Notes under the pieces: generated by a model
Told to the model about the DNA's origin: nothing
Databases searched by the model: none
What the model saw: the letters and a program-made list of their open reading frames with translations, nothing else
In this document: in pieces, positions 7,583 through 14,935 of the stretch
Layout: the number at the start of each line of letters is the position of its first letter
Numbering within the stretch: position 1 is the stretch's first letter
NCBI RefSeq assembly: GCF_032931615.1
Contig: NZ_CP136759.1
Span: 2,732,501 to 2,796,500, forward strand
DNA length: 64,000 bases
Reading direction: 5' to 3'
Source: Palleronia sp. LCG004
GTDB taxonomy: Bacteria > Pseudomonadota > Alphaproteobacteria > Rhodobacterales > Rhodobacteraceae
Translations under genes and position numbers: made by a program

Positions 7583-7968
7583 TGTTCGCGAACTACATCC
7601 TCCGCGCGCAGCTTACCGCGAAGATGTTTGCCAGGCGGGCCGTTTACGGCACGCTTGGCACGATTCTGATCTTGATTGGCGTCATCTTCTTCGGCGCGGC
7701 TATCTGGATTTCTCTTGCCGACAGCTATGGCGCGATGAATGCGAACCTTATCGTGGGTGGAGCGTTCTTCGTCCTAGGATTGATTGTGCTGGTCATCGCC
7801 CGGATACCGCCGCGCATCGTACCCCGACATCAGGCTGCAGCCATGGCAGATCCGACGATCGGGACCGTTCCGCCCAGAGGGCCGTCTACCGTAATGACCA
7901 CTGCAAGCATCGCCCAGGCTTTTGTCATCGGATTGACCGCCGCCCGCGCATTCGGTCGTCGGAACTGA
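7582..7968 (+). CDS. Phage-holin-like superfamily membrane protein
   Basis: This 128-residue protein has two adjacent transmembrane helices (about residues 22-46, LGTILILIGVIFFGAAIWIS, and 53-75, LIVGGAFFVLGLIVLVIARI), a proline-rich loop and a weak third hydrophobic stretch near the end. The layout matches the holin-III-like/DUF1469-type proteins that almost always follow DUF883-like genes. There is no evidence of prophage, so a lytic role is unlikely; the pair probably acts in the inner membrane during stress. It is coupled to the preceding gene by a TGATG overlap. Its last 44 bases overlap the end of the convergent receiver-like gene. Confidence 0.7.
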   Translation: MFANYILRAQLTAKMFARRAVYGTLGTILILIGVIFFGAAIWISLADSYGAMNANLIVGGAFFVLGLIVLVIARIPPRIVPRHQAAAMADPTIGTVPPRGPSTVMTTASIAQAFVIGLTAARAFGRRN

Positions 7969-8305
7969 CCTGCCGCAAGGCGGCAATCAACATGTCCGAG
8001 GTAAAAGGCCGGGTGATGTGGACGCTCGGCTGCGGAAAGATTGAGCTCTCCACCTCTTCGTCGGAAATGGTCACGCTCCCCACGCCGCGTTCGTCAAGCG
8101 CACGCGCGAGCCGCATCATGCGCTCGCGCGTCGTTGTCCCTGACACGATGCAGAGCTCGATATGGTCCGGTTTGGAGAGAACCTCCTCAGCAGCCTCGAT
8201 CGAACCGACCGTGACGGCGTCGAGACCCGGAAATTCGGTTTCCACCGTCTCGTGAATATCCGTTGCGACGAACGGAGACTTTTCGACAATGAGAATGCGT
8301 GTCAT
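7925..8305 (-). CDS. Receiver-like protein lacking the phosphoacceptor aspartate
   Basis: This 126-residue protein has a CheY-like secondary-structure pattern: strand 1 RILIVEKS, strand 3 ELCIVSG, strand 4 SVTIS, strand 5 VHITRPFT. The acidic pair after strand 1 is EK rather than ED/DD, the phosphoacceptor position after strand 3 is Ser, and the invariant Lys before strand 5 PF is Arg. It therefore cannot signal by standard aspartyl phosphorylation. The ATG at 8305 is chosen because the receiver fold begins there; the longer reading from 8590 would cover the Crp/Fnr gene. It is divergent from that regulator, and its 3' end overlaps the holin-like gene by 44 bases. It may act as a protein-protein adaptor. 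Confidence 0.65.
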   Translation of the reverse strand: MTRILIVEKSPFVATDIHETVETEFPGLDAVTVGSIEAAEEVLSKPDHIELCIVSGTTTRERMMRLARALDERGVGSVTISDEEVESSIFPQPSVHITRPFTSDMLIAALRQVSSDDRMRGRRSIR

Positions 8306-8390
8306 CGGCCTAAATCTTTGAACACATCGAGAAGCGATCGCCGTATATGCCGGATAGCAGATTTGGCAACCGCCTCGATTAAACTGTGAC

Positions 8391-9143
8391 ATGGCGCCCA
8401 AGGATTTTCGTATGGCTACAGATTGTCGGGACTGCCCCCTGCGCGCAATGCCCTGCTTCGAGAACCTTAGGGAGGACGAGCTTGCATTCATCTCCCAGTT
8501 CAAGGCCGGTGAGCTCGACGTGGCAGCGGGCACTCCTATCATGATCGAGCAATCGAAAAGCCCGCAATTGTTCACCGTCCTGCGTGGCATGGGGCTGCGT
8601 TACAAGACGCTTTCGGACGGTCGTCGGCAGGTGACGAACTTCATCATGCCGGGCGATCTGGTCGGGGTTCAGGGCGCGCTTCTTGACGGGCTCAGCTACT
8701 CCGTCGAAGCCACGACAGAGATGACCTTGTGCGTCTTTCGACGTTCCGAACTTTGGAAGCTCTTCCGTGCGCACCCCGAACGTGGCTTCGATCTGACGTG
8801 GCTCGTCTGCAAGGAAGAGCACTTCCTTGGAGAAGCTCTGACGACGGTCGGTCAGCGGTCTGCGCTCGAGCGGATTTCCTGGGCGCTCGTCCATATCCAT
8901 GACCGTGCGCGCGAGCTGAGGCTCGTCGAGAACGGCATCCTGACCTTTCCTTTCCGGCAGCAGGATCTGGCAGACGCGCTGGGTCTTTCGCTGGTCCATA
9001 CCAACAAGACGCTAGCCAAATTGCGCGAGCGGAACCTTGCGACCTGGTCAGAAGGCTTGCTGCGGATCAACGATCGCGAGACGTTGCGCGAGATTGCGAT
9101 GATGGACGACAGCGCATCGTCGAAGCCTCGTCCACTGCTTTAA
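8391..9143 (+). CDS. Crp/Fnr-family transcriptional regulator with N-terminal cysteines
   Basis: This 250-residue protein has a cyclic-nucleotide-binding-like beta-roll (about residues 30-150) with the segment MPGDLVGVQGALLDG. A C-terminal helix-turn-helix (about 185-235) reads RQQDLADALGLSLVHTNKTLAKLRERN. The N-terminus carries C12, C15 and C22 (DCRDCPLRAMPC), reminiscent of the cysteine cluster that binds a 4Fe-4S centre in FNR, though with different spacing and with no fourth internal cysteine that I can place confidently. An alternative start at 8412 would still keep the cysteines. It lies divergent from the receiver-like gene, and its stop overlaps the convergent BrkB gene. Signal and targets are unknown. 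Confidence 0.85.
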   Translation: MAPKDFRMATDCRDCPLRAMPCFENLREDELAFISQFKAGELDVAAGTPIMIEQSKSPQLFTVLRGMGLRYKTLSDGRRQVTNFIMPGDLVGVQGALLDGLSYSVEATTEMTLCVFRRSELWKLFRAHPERGFDLTWLVCKEEHFLGEALTTVGQRSALERISWALVHIHDRARELRLVENGILTFPFRQQDLADALGLSLVHTNKTLAKLRERNLATWSEGLLRINDRETLREIAMMDDSASSKPRPLL

Positions 9144-10063
9144 TCATCGAGGATCCGGTCGGCGACGACCGCCTCGCGCGCCCCCGGAGGGCGTTCGCGT
9201 CCTACCGTACTGTCGTCGCGCGAGCGGAGCTCGAGTTCGGCGTTGAGCGAAGCTCCGAGAAGGACCGAAAATGCGCTGAGGTAAAGCCACATGAGCAAGG
9301 CGATTACCGCCCCGAGCGCTCCGTAGACCCGATTGTAGTTTCCGAAATTCCCGATGTAGTAGGAAAAGCCATACGAAATCAGGCCCCAGATCACGATTGC
9401 GACGATCGCTCCGGGGGTCAGCCAACCGGTTCGGGCCCACCTGCGGTTCGGCCCGAAGCGATAGATTACCCCCAGCGCCGCCACTACGACGAGGATCGCG
9501 ACGAGCCAGCGGACCGATGCCAGAAGCAGCACGGTTATGGGCCCGAGCGGTAGGATGGCGAGGACGATCGGAAGTATGACGACACAAATCAGCGCGATCA
9601 GCGCAACGCCGATCAGCAGGAAGGTCACACCGAATGCCGCGGCGATCTGCCGCACGCCAGCGCGGTTCTTCTCTCCGTAAATCGCGTTCAACCCGCGAAT
9701 AAGCGCCGCGACCCCGGCCCGGGAGGACCAGAGGGCCGTTGCGAGCGATATGATCGTAGTCCAGCCGAGCGTGCTTGAATTCGCGTTGATGAGCGAGGTG
9801 ACCTGCGTTTCGAGGATTGAGAATGCATCGTTCGGCAGAAATCCCCTCAGCAGGTCGAGCTGGTCGGCAACCTCTACTGGATTGGCGACGAAGCCCCAGA
9901 TGGCGATGATCGCCGCAACCGTCGGAAAGATCGCAAGCATTCCGTAAAAGGCGACGCCCGCCGAGATCAGCGCGAGATTGTTGTCGTTGAGGCCCAGCAC
10001 CACGCCCCTGATCGCGCGCCACCACACCTTCCAATCCAACCGCGGCCCGAGGATCGTTGCCAT
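9140..10063 (-). CDS. YihY/virulence factor BrkB family inner-membrane protein
   Basis: This 307-residue protein has about six hydrophobic helices (for example AGVAFYGMLAIFPTVAAIIAI and GVTFLLIGVALIALICVVIL) and family hallmarks such as the early LALISAGVAFYGMLAIFP and a later NYNRVYGALGAVIALLMWLY. The family was once thought to be RNase BN; that is no longer accepted, and the function remains uncertain (a lipid or metabolite transporter has been suggested). The ATG at 10063 is preferred over the upstream ATG at 10081 because GGAAAGGA lies directly before it. A highly charged cytoplasmic tail follows the last helix. It converges on the Crp/Fnr gene with a 4-base overlap. Confidence 0.88.
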   Translation of the reverse strand: MATILGPRLDWKVWWRAIRGVVLGLNDNNLALISAGVAFYGMLAIFPTVAAIIAIWGFVANPVEVADQLDLLRGFLPNDAFSILETQVTSLINANSSTLGWTTIISLATALWSSRAGVAALIRGLNAIYGEKNRAGVRQIAAAFGVTFLLIGVALIALICVVILPIVLAILPLGPITVLLLASVRWLVAILVVVAALGVIYRFGPNRRWARTGWLTPGAIVAIVIWGLISYGFSYYIGNFGNYNRVYGALGAVIALLMWLYLSAFSVLLGASLNAELELRSRDDSTVGRERPPGAREAVVADRILDD

Positions 10064-10364
10064 CAGCCCGTTCCTTTCCACGGCATGGCGACGGCCGGAT
10101 GGACGCGCCTACGAAAGACAGTCTAGCGCGGAACGACCCCGATTTGGTCCTCGGGCGAAGTTTTGCACAGGGCGATGCATTTTCGACGCGGGCGGGAGGT
10201 AAACGATCCGCTCGGCGGACCGCATTCTTGACGGTTGGCATCGGTGTCATGAATGCCTATTTTGGTTCCATGCCCGCGTCGTGGCATGACGGCGCATCGT
10301 CAAGGAGGACAATGTCCTGTCTCTCATCCAGAATGTGGCCGCATCCGCCATATCGGATTCGCAC
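10064..10364. other. Gap of 301 bases between brkB and rsfS with a possible leader ORF
   Basis: No conserved gene or RNA is recognised here. TTGACG at 10228-10233 could be a -35 box for rsfS, but no good -10 follows at the usual spacing. A strong AAGGAGG (10302-10308) precedes an 18-codon reading frame, listed separately. Confidence 0.5.
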
Positions 10365-10368
10365 ATGA
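10312..10368 (+). CDS. Possible 18-residue leader ORF overlapping the rsfS start
   Basis: ATG at 10312 lies three bases after a perfect AAGGAGG and opens an 18-codon frame whose TGA overlaps the rsfS ATG (ATGA at 10365-10368). The peptide has no recognisable pattern. It may only be chance, but rsfS itself has no comparable ribosome site, so coupled translation is plausible. Confidence 0.3.
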   Translation: MSCLSSRMWPHPPYRIRT

Positions 10369-10736
10369 CGTCGCGGATCGACCGAACCGCGCTCGAGCCC
10401 GAGACGCTTCTCGCGCATATCCTTGCATCACTGGACGACGACAAGGCCGAAGACGTCGTACAGATCGACCTCCGCGGCAAGTCCGAGATGGCCGATTTCA
10501 TGATCATTTGCTCGGGGCGTTCGTCCCGTCAGGTCGCCGCGATCAGCGAGAAGCTCGTCGACAGGCTCAAACAGGATCACGGTCGGTCGTCCAAGATTGA
10601 AGGGAAGGATGGCGGCGACTGGGTTCTGATCGATACGGGCGACGTGATCGTCCATGTCTTCCGACCCGAAGTGCGCGAATTCTACCAGCTCGAAAAGATG
10701 TGGCTTTCATCCGACGAGGCGTCGAAGCGCGCCTGA
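10365..10736 (+). CDS. rsfS: Ribosome silencing factor RsfS
   Basis: RsfS binds ribosomal protein L14 on the 50S subunit and blocks subunit joining when nutrients run short. The 123-residue protein carries the full family core: KAEDVVQIDLRGKS, ADFMIICSGRSSRQV and GDWVLIDTGDVIVHVF, ending in the YQLEKMW segment. The ATG at 10365 gives the normal length; a GTG at 10335 would add ten residues without similarity. It is followed after 7 bases by rlmH, a widespread pairing, so the two ribosome-related genes are probably cotranscribed. Confidence 0.93.
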   Translation: MTSRIDRTALEPETLLAHILASLDDDKAEDVVQIDLRGKSEMADFMIICSGRSSRQVAAISEKLVDRLKQDHGRSSKIEGKDGGDWVLIDTGDVIVHVFRPEVREFYQLEKMWLSSDEASKRA

Positions 10737-10743
10737 GTCCGAC

Positions 10744-11214
10744 GTGAAGATCCACATCGTCGCGATGGGCCGGATCAGGTCCGGCCCCGAGCGCGCCCTG
10801 ATCGACGATTATAGCGGCCGTTTCGACCGCACCGGTCGCCCGTTGTCTCTCGGCCCTTTGCATGAAATCGAGATCGATACCCGCAAGGCTCAGGGTGCCG
10901 CAGCCGAAGCCGATGCGCTGCGCCGCGCCGTTCCGGACGGCGCGTTGATCTGCGCACTGGACGAACGCGGCAAGAACCTCACATCACCCGATCTTGCCCA
11001 GACGATCTCGCGCTGGCGCGATGAAGGGCGGCCATCGGCCGCGTTCGTCATAGGAGGTGCCGACGGCCTGCATCCCGAATTTCGCGATGGCGCCGATCAG
11101 CTTCTCTCTCTCGGGCGCATGGTGTGGCCCCACATGCTCGCCCGTGTGATGCTGACCGAACAGCTCTACCGCGCGGCATCGATCCTGTCGGGATCTCCCT
11201 ATCATCGGGACTAG
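10744..11214 (+). CDS. rlmH: 23S rRNA (pseudouridine1915-N3)-methyltransferase RlmH
   Basis: RlmH is a SPOUT-class methyltransferase that acts on helix 69 of 23S rRNA in assembled ribosomes. The 156-residue length is that of the family. Recognisable segments are KIHIVAMGRIRSGPE at the start, ICALDERGKNLTSPDLA, the AdoMet-binding FVIGGADGLH knot loop and the C-terminal LTEQLYRAASILSGSPYHR. The start is the GTG at 10744, because the frame upstream runs back through rsfS. It is the second gene of the rsfS-rlmH pair; gpmI starts 69 bases downstream. Confidence 0.95.
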   Translation: MKIHIVAMGRIRSGPERALIDDYSGRFDRTGRPLSLGPLHEIEIDTRKAQGAAAEADALRRAVPDGALICALDERGKNLTSPDLAQTISRWRDEGRPSAAFVIGGADGLHPEFRDGADQLLSLGRMVWPHMLARVMLTEQLYRAASILSGSPYHRD

Positions 11215-11283
11215 GACGCTTTGACACTGCGATCTGCGGCGTTAGGGTCCGGCAGAACGAACGCCGTGGAAAGGTCCTTCCAG

Positions 11284-12804
11284 ATGCCCGCACCGAAACC
11301 GGTCGTCCTTTGCATCCTCGATGGATGGGGGGCGAGCGACACGCGCGAGGCCAACGCCCCCGCCTTGGCCGACACGCCCAATTTCGACGCGATCCGCGAT
11401 CATGGGCCGGTTGCCCGTCTCGTCACGCACGGGCCCGATGTCGGTCTGCCGAAGGGCCAGATGGGCAATTCCGAGGTCGGCCACACCAATATCGGCGCAG
11501 GCCGGGTCGTGGCGATGGATCTCGGCCAGATCGACCTTGCGATTGAGAATGGCAGCTTCGCGTCGAACGAGGCCCTTCAGAGCTTCATCTCGACCCTTTC
11601 CGAGACGGGCGGGACCGCGCATCTCATGGGTGTGGTGTCCGATGGCGGGGTCCATGGGCATCTTGACCATATTCTGTCCGCTGCCCACATCATCGCGGAT
11701 GCAGGCGTGCCCGTCGTCATCCATGTGGTGACCGACGGGCGCGATGTCGCTCCGAAATCGGCGCTAGGCTTTCTCGAGACGCTGGAGCAAGGCCTTCCCG
11801 ACGCCGCACGGATCGGCACCGTGACCGGGCGATACTATGCGATGGACCGAGACAATCGCTGGGAACGGGTCGAGACGGCTTATCGCGCCATGGTCGCGGC
11901 CGGGGGCGGACGGGCCGAGACCGCCCAGAACGCCGTCGAACAATCCTACGACGCCGGCAAGACCGACGAATTCGTCCCGGCGACGGTGATCGGCGACTAC
12001 AGCGGGATGTCAGTGGATGACGGACTGTTCTGCCTGAACTTCCGCGCGGACCGCGCGCGCGAGATCCTTGCGGCGATCGCCGATCCCGATTTCGCGGGTT
12101 TCGATGTGGATGGTCGTCCGGCACTCGCCGCGCGCCTTGGCATGGTGGAATACAGCGACCGCCACAATGCCTGGTTCAAGACGGTCTTTCCGAAGCGCAA
12201 GCTCGTCAATACGCTCGGAGAGTGGGTGGCGAAGCAGGGTCTCAGGCAGTTCCGCGTGGCCGAGACCGAGAAATATCCCCACGTCACGTTCTTTCTCAAC
12301 GGCGGCAAGGAAGACCCGGAGGAAGGCGAGGATCGCGCGATGCCGAAATCGCCGTCGGTCGCGACCTACGACCTGCAGCCCGAGATGTCGTCCGTCGAGG
12401 TGACCGACCGCTTCGTCGAGGCGATCGAGGCGGGATACGACCTGATCGTGTGCAATTATGCCAATCCCGACATGGTGGGGCATACCGGCGATCTCGACGC
12501 GGCGATCGCGGCCTGCGAGGCGGTGGATCGCGGTCTTGGCCGTGTTCTGGAAGCATTGAGAGAAGCCGGTGGAGCGATGATCGTGACCGCCGATCACGGC
12601 AATTGCGAGACGATGGTCGATCCGGCGACGGGCGGGCCGCATACGTCGCATACCCTCAACCTCGTTCCGGCAATCCTCGTCGGCGGCCCCGAGAATGCGC
12701 GGCTGAGGGATGGGCGGCTCGCCGATCTCGCGCCGACGCTGCTCGACCTCATGGGCCTGCCGCAACCCGAGGAGATGACCGGGCGGAGCCTGATCGAGGC
12801 ATGA
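11284..12804 (+). CDS. gpmI: 2,3-bisphosphoglycerate-independent phosphoglycerate mutase
   Basis: GpmI interconverts 3- and 2-phosphoglycerate in glycolysis and gluconeogenesis using two metal ions (usually Mn2+) and a phosphoserine. The 506 residues match the family length. The metal site begins with LDGWG (D13), the phosphoserine S63 lies in QMGNSEVGHTNIG, and later metal-binding motifs include HVVTDGRDV, CNYANPDMVGHTG and TADHGNCE. The ATG at 11284 is preferred over the in-frame TTG at 11221. A 44-codon frame at 12801-12935 overlaps the stop but has no recognisable product. ctpA follows after 254 bases. Confidence 0.96.
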   Translation: MPAPKPVVLCILDGWGASDTREANAPALADTPNFDAIRDHGPVARLVTHGPDVGLPKGQMGNSEVGHTNIGAGRVVAMDLGQIDLAIENGSFASNEALQSFISTLSETGGTAHLMGVVSDGGVHGHLDHILSAAHIIADAGVPVVIHVVTDGRDVAPKSALGFLETLEQGLPDAARIGTVTGRYYAMDRDNRWERVETAYRAMVAAGGGRAETAQNAVEQSYDAGKTDEFVPATVIGDYSGMSVDDGLFCLNFRADRAREILAAIADPDFAGFDVDGRPALAARLGMVEYSDRHNAWFKTVFPKRKLVNTLGEWVAKQGLRQFRVAETEKYPHVTFFLNGGKEDPEEGEDRAMPKSPSVATYDLQPEMSSVEVTDRFVEAIEAGYDLIVCNYANPDMVGHTGDLDAAIAACEAVDRGLGRVLEALREAGGAMIVTADHGNCETMVDPATGGPHTSHTLNLVPAILVGGPENARLRDGRLADLAPTLLDLMGLPQPEEMTGRSLIEA

Positions 12805-13058
12805 GCGAACGGAGCCGCCGCTTCGAGGCTTTCCGAACCAGGGGCGTCCGGGCACGGAATCGCGACAAGAATGTGATGCTCCTTGAGCCTTTCCGGGTCA
12901 AACGGGTGGTTCTTGGCGCGTCACGATGGGTATAAGGGTGCGTCGGGCGACATCGATCGACATGTCCGGCCCTTCGACCGCAGGCATCGCTCCCGACGGT
13001 CGGGAGCAGGACGATCCGGCGACAGGCCGCGCCGCAGCGCAGGAATAGGACGAGGCTC

Positions 13059-14402
13059 ATGAAGAAATTCGCAATGGCCGCCATCGGCGGAGTGACGGCC
13101 GGGGTTCTCCTGACCACGCAGATCGCGGGACCGCTCCTCGCACAGGAGAACGAGAACCGCTCGAGCGTCTACGAGCAGCTCGACCTCTTCGGCGACATTT
13201 TCGAACGGATCCGCGCCCAGTACGTGACCGAGGTCGACGAGAGCGAGCTGATCGAGGCCGCGATCAACGGGATGCTGACCTCGCTCGACCCGCATTCGAG
13301 CTATCTTTCGCCCGACGACGCGGACCGGATGCGGACGCAGACCCGTGGGGAATTCGGCGGCCTCGGCATCGAGGTCACGCAGGAGGAAGGTTTCATCAAG
13401 GTCGTGTCGCCGATGGACGGCACGCCGGCCGACGACGCGGGCATCATGGCGGGCGACTTCATTACCCATGTCGATGGCGAATCGCTCCTCGGCCTGACGC
13501 TCGACGACGCGGTGGATCTGATGCGCGGGCCGGTCGGCTCCGAGATCATGGTCACCGTGGTGCGCGAGGGCGTCGACGAACCCTTCGATGTCTCGATCAT
13601 CCGCGACACGATCGAACTCACGGCCGTGCGATCCCGGATCGAGGGCGACACCGTCGTGCTGCGCGTCATCACGTTCAGCGACCAGACCTATGAAAAGCTC
13701 GAGGAGCAGCTTCGCGAACAGGTCGAGGCCGCGGGCGGCATGGAGAACGTCAACGGCTTCGTCATCGACCTGCGCAACAATCCCGGCGGGTTGCTGAACC
13801 AGGCGATCGAGGTCAGCGATGCCTTCCTCGATGAGGGAGAGATCGTCTCGACGCGCGGCCGCGCGATGGAGGACAGCGACCGCTTCAACGCGACCGAGGG
13901 GGATCTTGCCGAAGGCAAGCCGATCGTCGTTCTCATCAATGGCGGATCGGCCAGCGCATCCGAAATCGTTGCCGGTGCGCTCCAGGATCATCGCCGCGCG
14001 ATCGTGATCGGCACCAAGAGTTTCGGCAAGGGCTCGGTCCAGACCGTCATGCCGCTCAGGGGCGAGGGTGCGATGCGCCTGACGACCGCACGCTACTATA
14101 CGCCTTCGGGGCGGTCGATCCAGGCGCTGGGCGTCTCGCCCGACATCGTGGTGCAGCAGCCGCCCGTCGATCCCAATTCCGAGGAGGAGGAAGACGACGC
14201 ACGGTCGCCCTTCAGCCGCTCCGAGGCGGATCTGCGCGGCGCGCTCGAGAACGACTCGCTCGACGAGGACGAGCAGCGGATCATCCGCGAGGAACAGGAA
14301 GCCGCCGAGGAATCCGCGGCGCTCCGCGACGAGGATTACCAGCTCGCCTATGCGATCGACATCCTCAAGGGGCTCTCCGCGATGCGGACCGACGGTCAGT
14401 GA
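13059..14402 (+). CDS. ctpA: S41-family C-terminal processing peptidase (CtpA-like)
   Basis: This 447-residue periplasmic protease has a signal peptide ([18 protein letters not shown], cleaved near ALLAQ-type residues 25-30). An N-terminal helical region follows ([18 protein letters not shown], about 63-80). A PDZ domain (about 90-180) includes [10 protein letters not shown] and [13 protein letters not shown]. The catalytic S41 domain has [12 protein letters not shown], the nucleophile Ser in [14 protein letters not shown] and the general-base Lys in FGKGSVQ. A long acidic tail (EEEEDD...) ends the protein. Such enzymes trim periplasmic or envelope proteins and regulate murein hydrolases. The position between gpmI and rppH is typical for Rhodobacterales, but the murein-hydrolase activator gene often seen here is missing. 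Confidence 0.93.
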   Translation: MKKFAMAAIGGVTAGVLLTTQIAGPLLAQENENRSSVYEQLDLFGDIFERIRAQYVTEVDESELIEAAINGMLTSLDPHSSYLSPDDADRMRTQTRGEFGGLGIEVTQEEGFIKVVSPMDGTPADDAGIMAGDFITHVDGESLLGLTLDDAVDLMRGPVGSEIMVTVVREGVDEPFDVSIIRDTIELTAVRSRIEGDTVVLRVITFSDQTYEKLEEQLREQVEAAGGMENVNGFVIDLRNNPGGLLNQAIEVSDAFLDEGEIVSTRGRAMEDSDRFNATEGDLAEGKPIVVLINGGSASASEIVAGALQDHRRAIVIGTKSFGKGSVQTVMPLRGEGAMRLTTARYYTPSGRSIQALGVSPDIVVQQPPVDPNSEEEEDDARSPFSRSEADLRGALENDSLDEDEQRIIREEQEAAEESAALRDEDYQLAYAIDILKGLSAMRTDGQ

Positions 14403-14404
14403 GC

Positions 14405-14878
14405 ATGAGCGCCTCCGATCTACCCTACAGGCCCTGCGCGGGCGTGGTTCTCGTCAATGCCGACGGCCATGTCTTCGCGGGCCAGCGGATCGACCATGCC
14501 GGGGGGGCCTGGCAGATGCCGCAAGGCGGGATCGATGCCGGTGAGGATCCCCGTGCCGCGGCCCTTCGTGAGCTTGAAGAGGAAACTGGCGTGCCCGCCG
14601 AACTCGTGACGGTCGAGGCCGTGACCGACGACTGGATCCGATACGATCTCCCGGACGAGCTTCTGGGCAAGGTCTGGGGTGGCAAGTATCGCGGGCAGGA
14701 GCAGAAATGGTTCCTGTTCAGGTTCAAGGGTCGTGACGACGATATCGATATTGCGACCGATCATCCCGAATTCAGCGCCTGGAGCTGGGTCCAGCCGGAC
14801 GAGCTTCTGGAGCAGATCGTGCCCTTCAAACGCGATGTCTACGAAGCCGTCTTCGCGGCGTTCCGCGACAATATCTGA
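14405..14878 (+). CDS. rppH: RNA pyrophosphohydrolase
   Basis: RppH removes pyrophosphate from the 5' end of triphosphorylated mRNA and so starts RNase E decay. The 157-residue protein carries a perfect Nudix box at about residues 41-63 ([20 protein letters not shown] followed by TGV) and the RppH hallmarks [16 protein letters not shown] and QKWFLFRF. The ATG at 14405 is preferred over an in-frame GTG at 14399, because the reading beyond it enters ctpA. It lies 2 bases after ctpA, suggesting cotranscription. A strong hairpin follows the stop. Confidence 0.95.
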   Translation: MSASDLPYRPCAGVVLVNADGHVFAGQRIDHAGGAWQMPQGGIDAGEDPRAAALRELEEETGVPAELVTVEAVTDDWIRYDLPDELLGKVWGGKYRGQEQKWFLFRFKGRDDDIDIATDHPEFSAWSWVQPDELLEQIVPFKRDVYEAVFAAFRDNI

Positions 14879-14882
14879 CCCG

Positions 14883-14927
14883 GACCCGGTCTCGACGTTT
14901 CGCGCGCGAAACATTCGAGGCCGGGTC
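14883..14927. terminator. Bidirectional hairpin between rppH and the penicillin-binding protein gene
   Basis: An outer stem pairs GACCCGGTCTCGA (14883-14895) with TCGAGGCCGGGTC (14915-14927), with a single G.T pair. It encloses the perfect palindrome GTTTCGCGCGCGAAAC (14897-14912). It lies exactly between two convergent genes. There is no clear T-run, so the mechanism is inferred from position and stem strength. Confidence 0.65.
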
Positions 14928-14935
14928 GATCCCTC

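Noticed and set aside
7582..7968. Prophage remnant suggested by the holin-like protein
   Set aside because: No integrase, capsid, tail or lysin genes nearby; holin-like proteins next to DUF883-like genes are common chromosomal pairs.
10130..10154. GGAAC in the brkB-rsfS gap as another EcfG site
   Set aside because: No CGTT-like element at 16 or 17 bases on that strand, and no gene start suitably placed.
12801..12935. 44-codon frame overlapping the gpmI stop (ATGA)
   Set aside because: Very Arg-rich, no ribosome site of its own and no recognisable family; probably chance, although the gap is noted as a finding.
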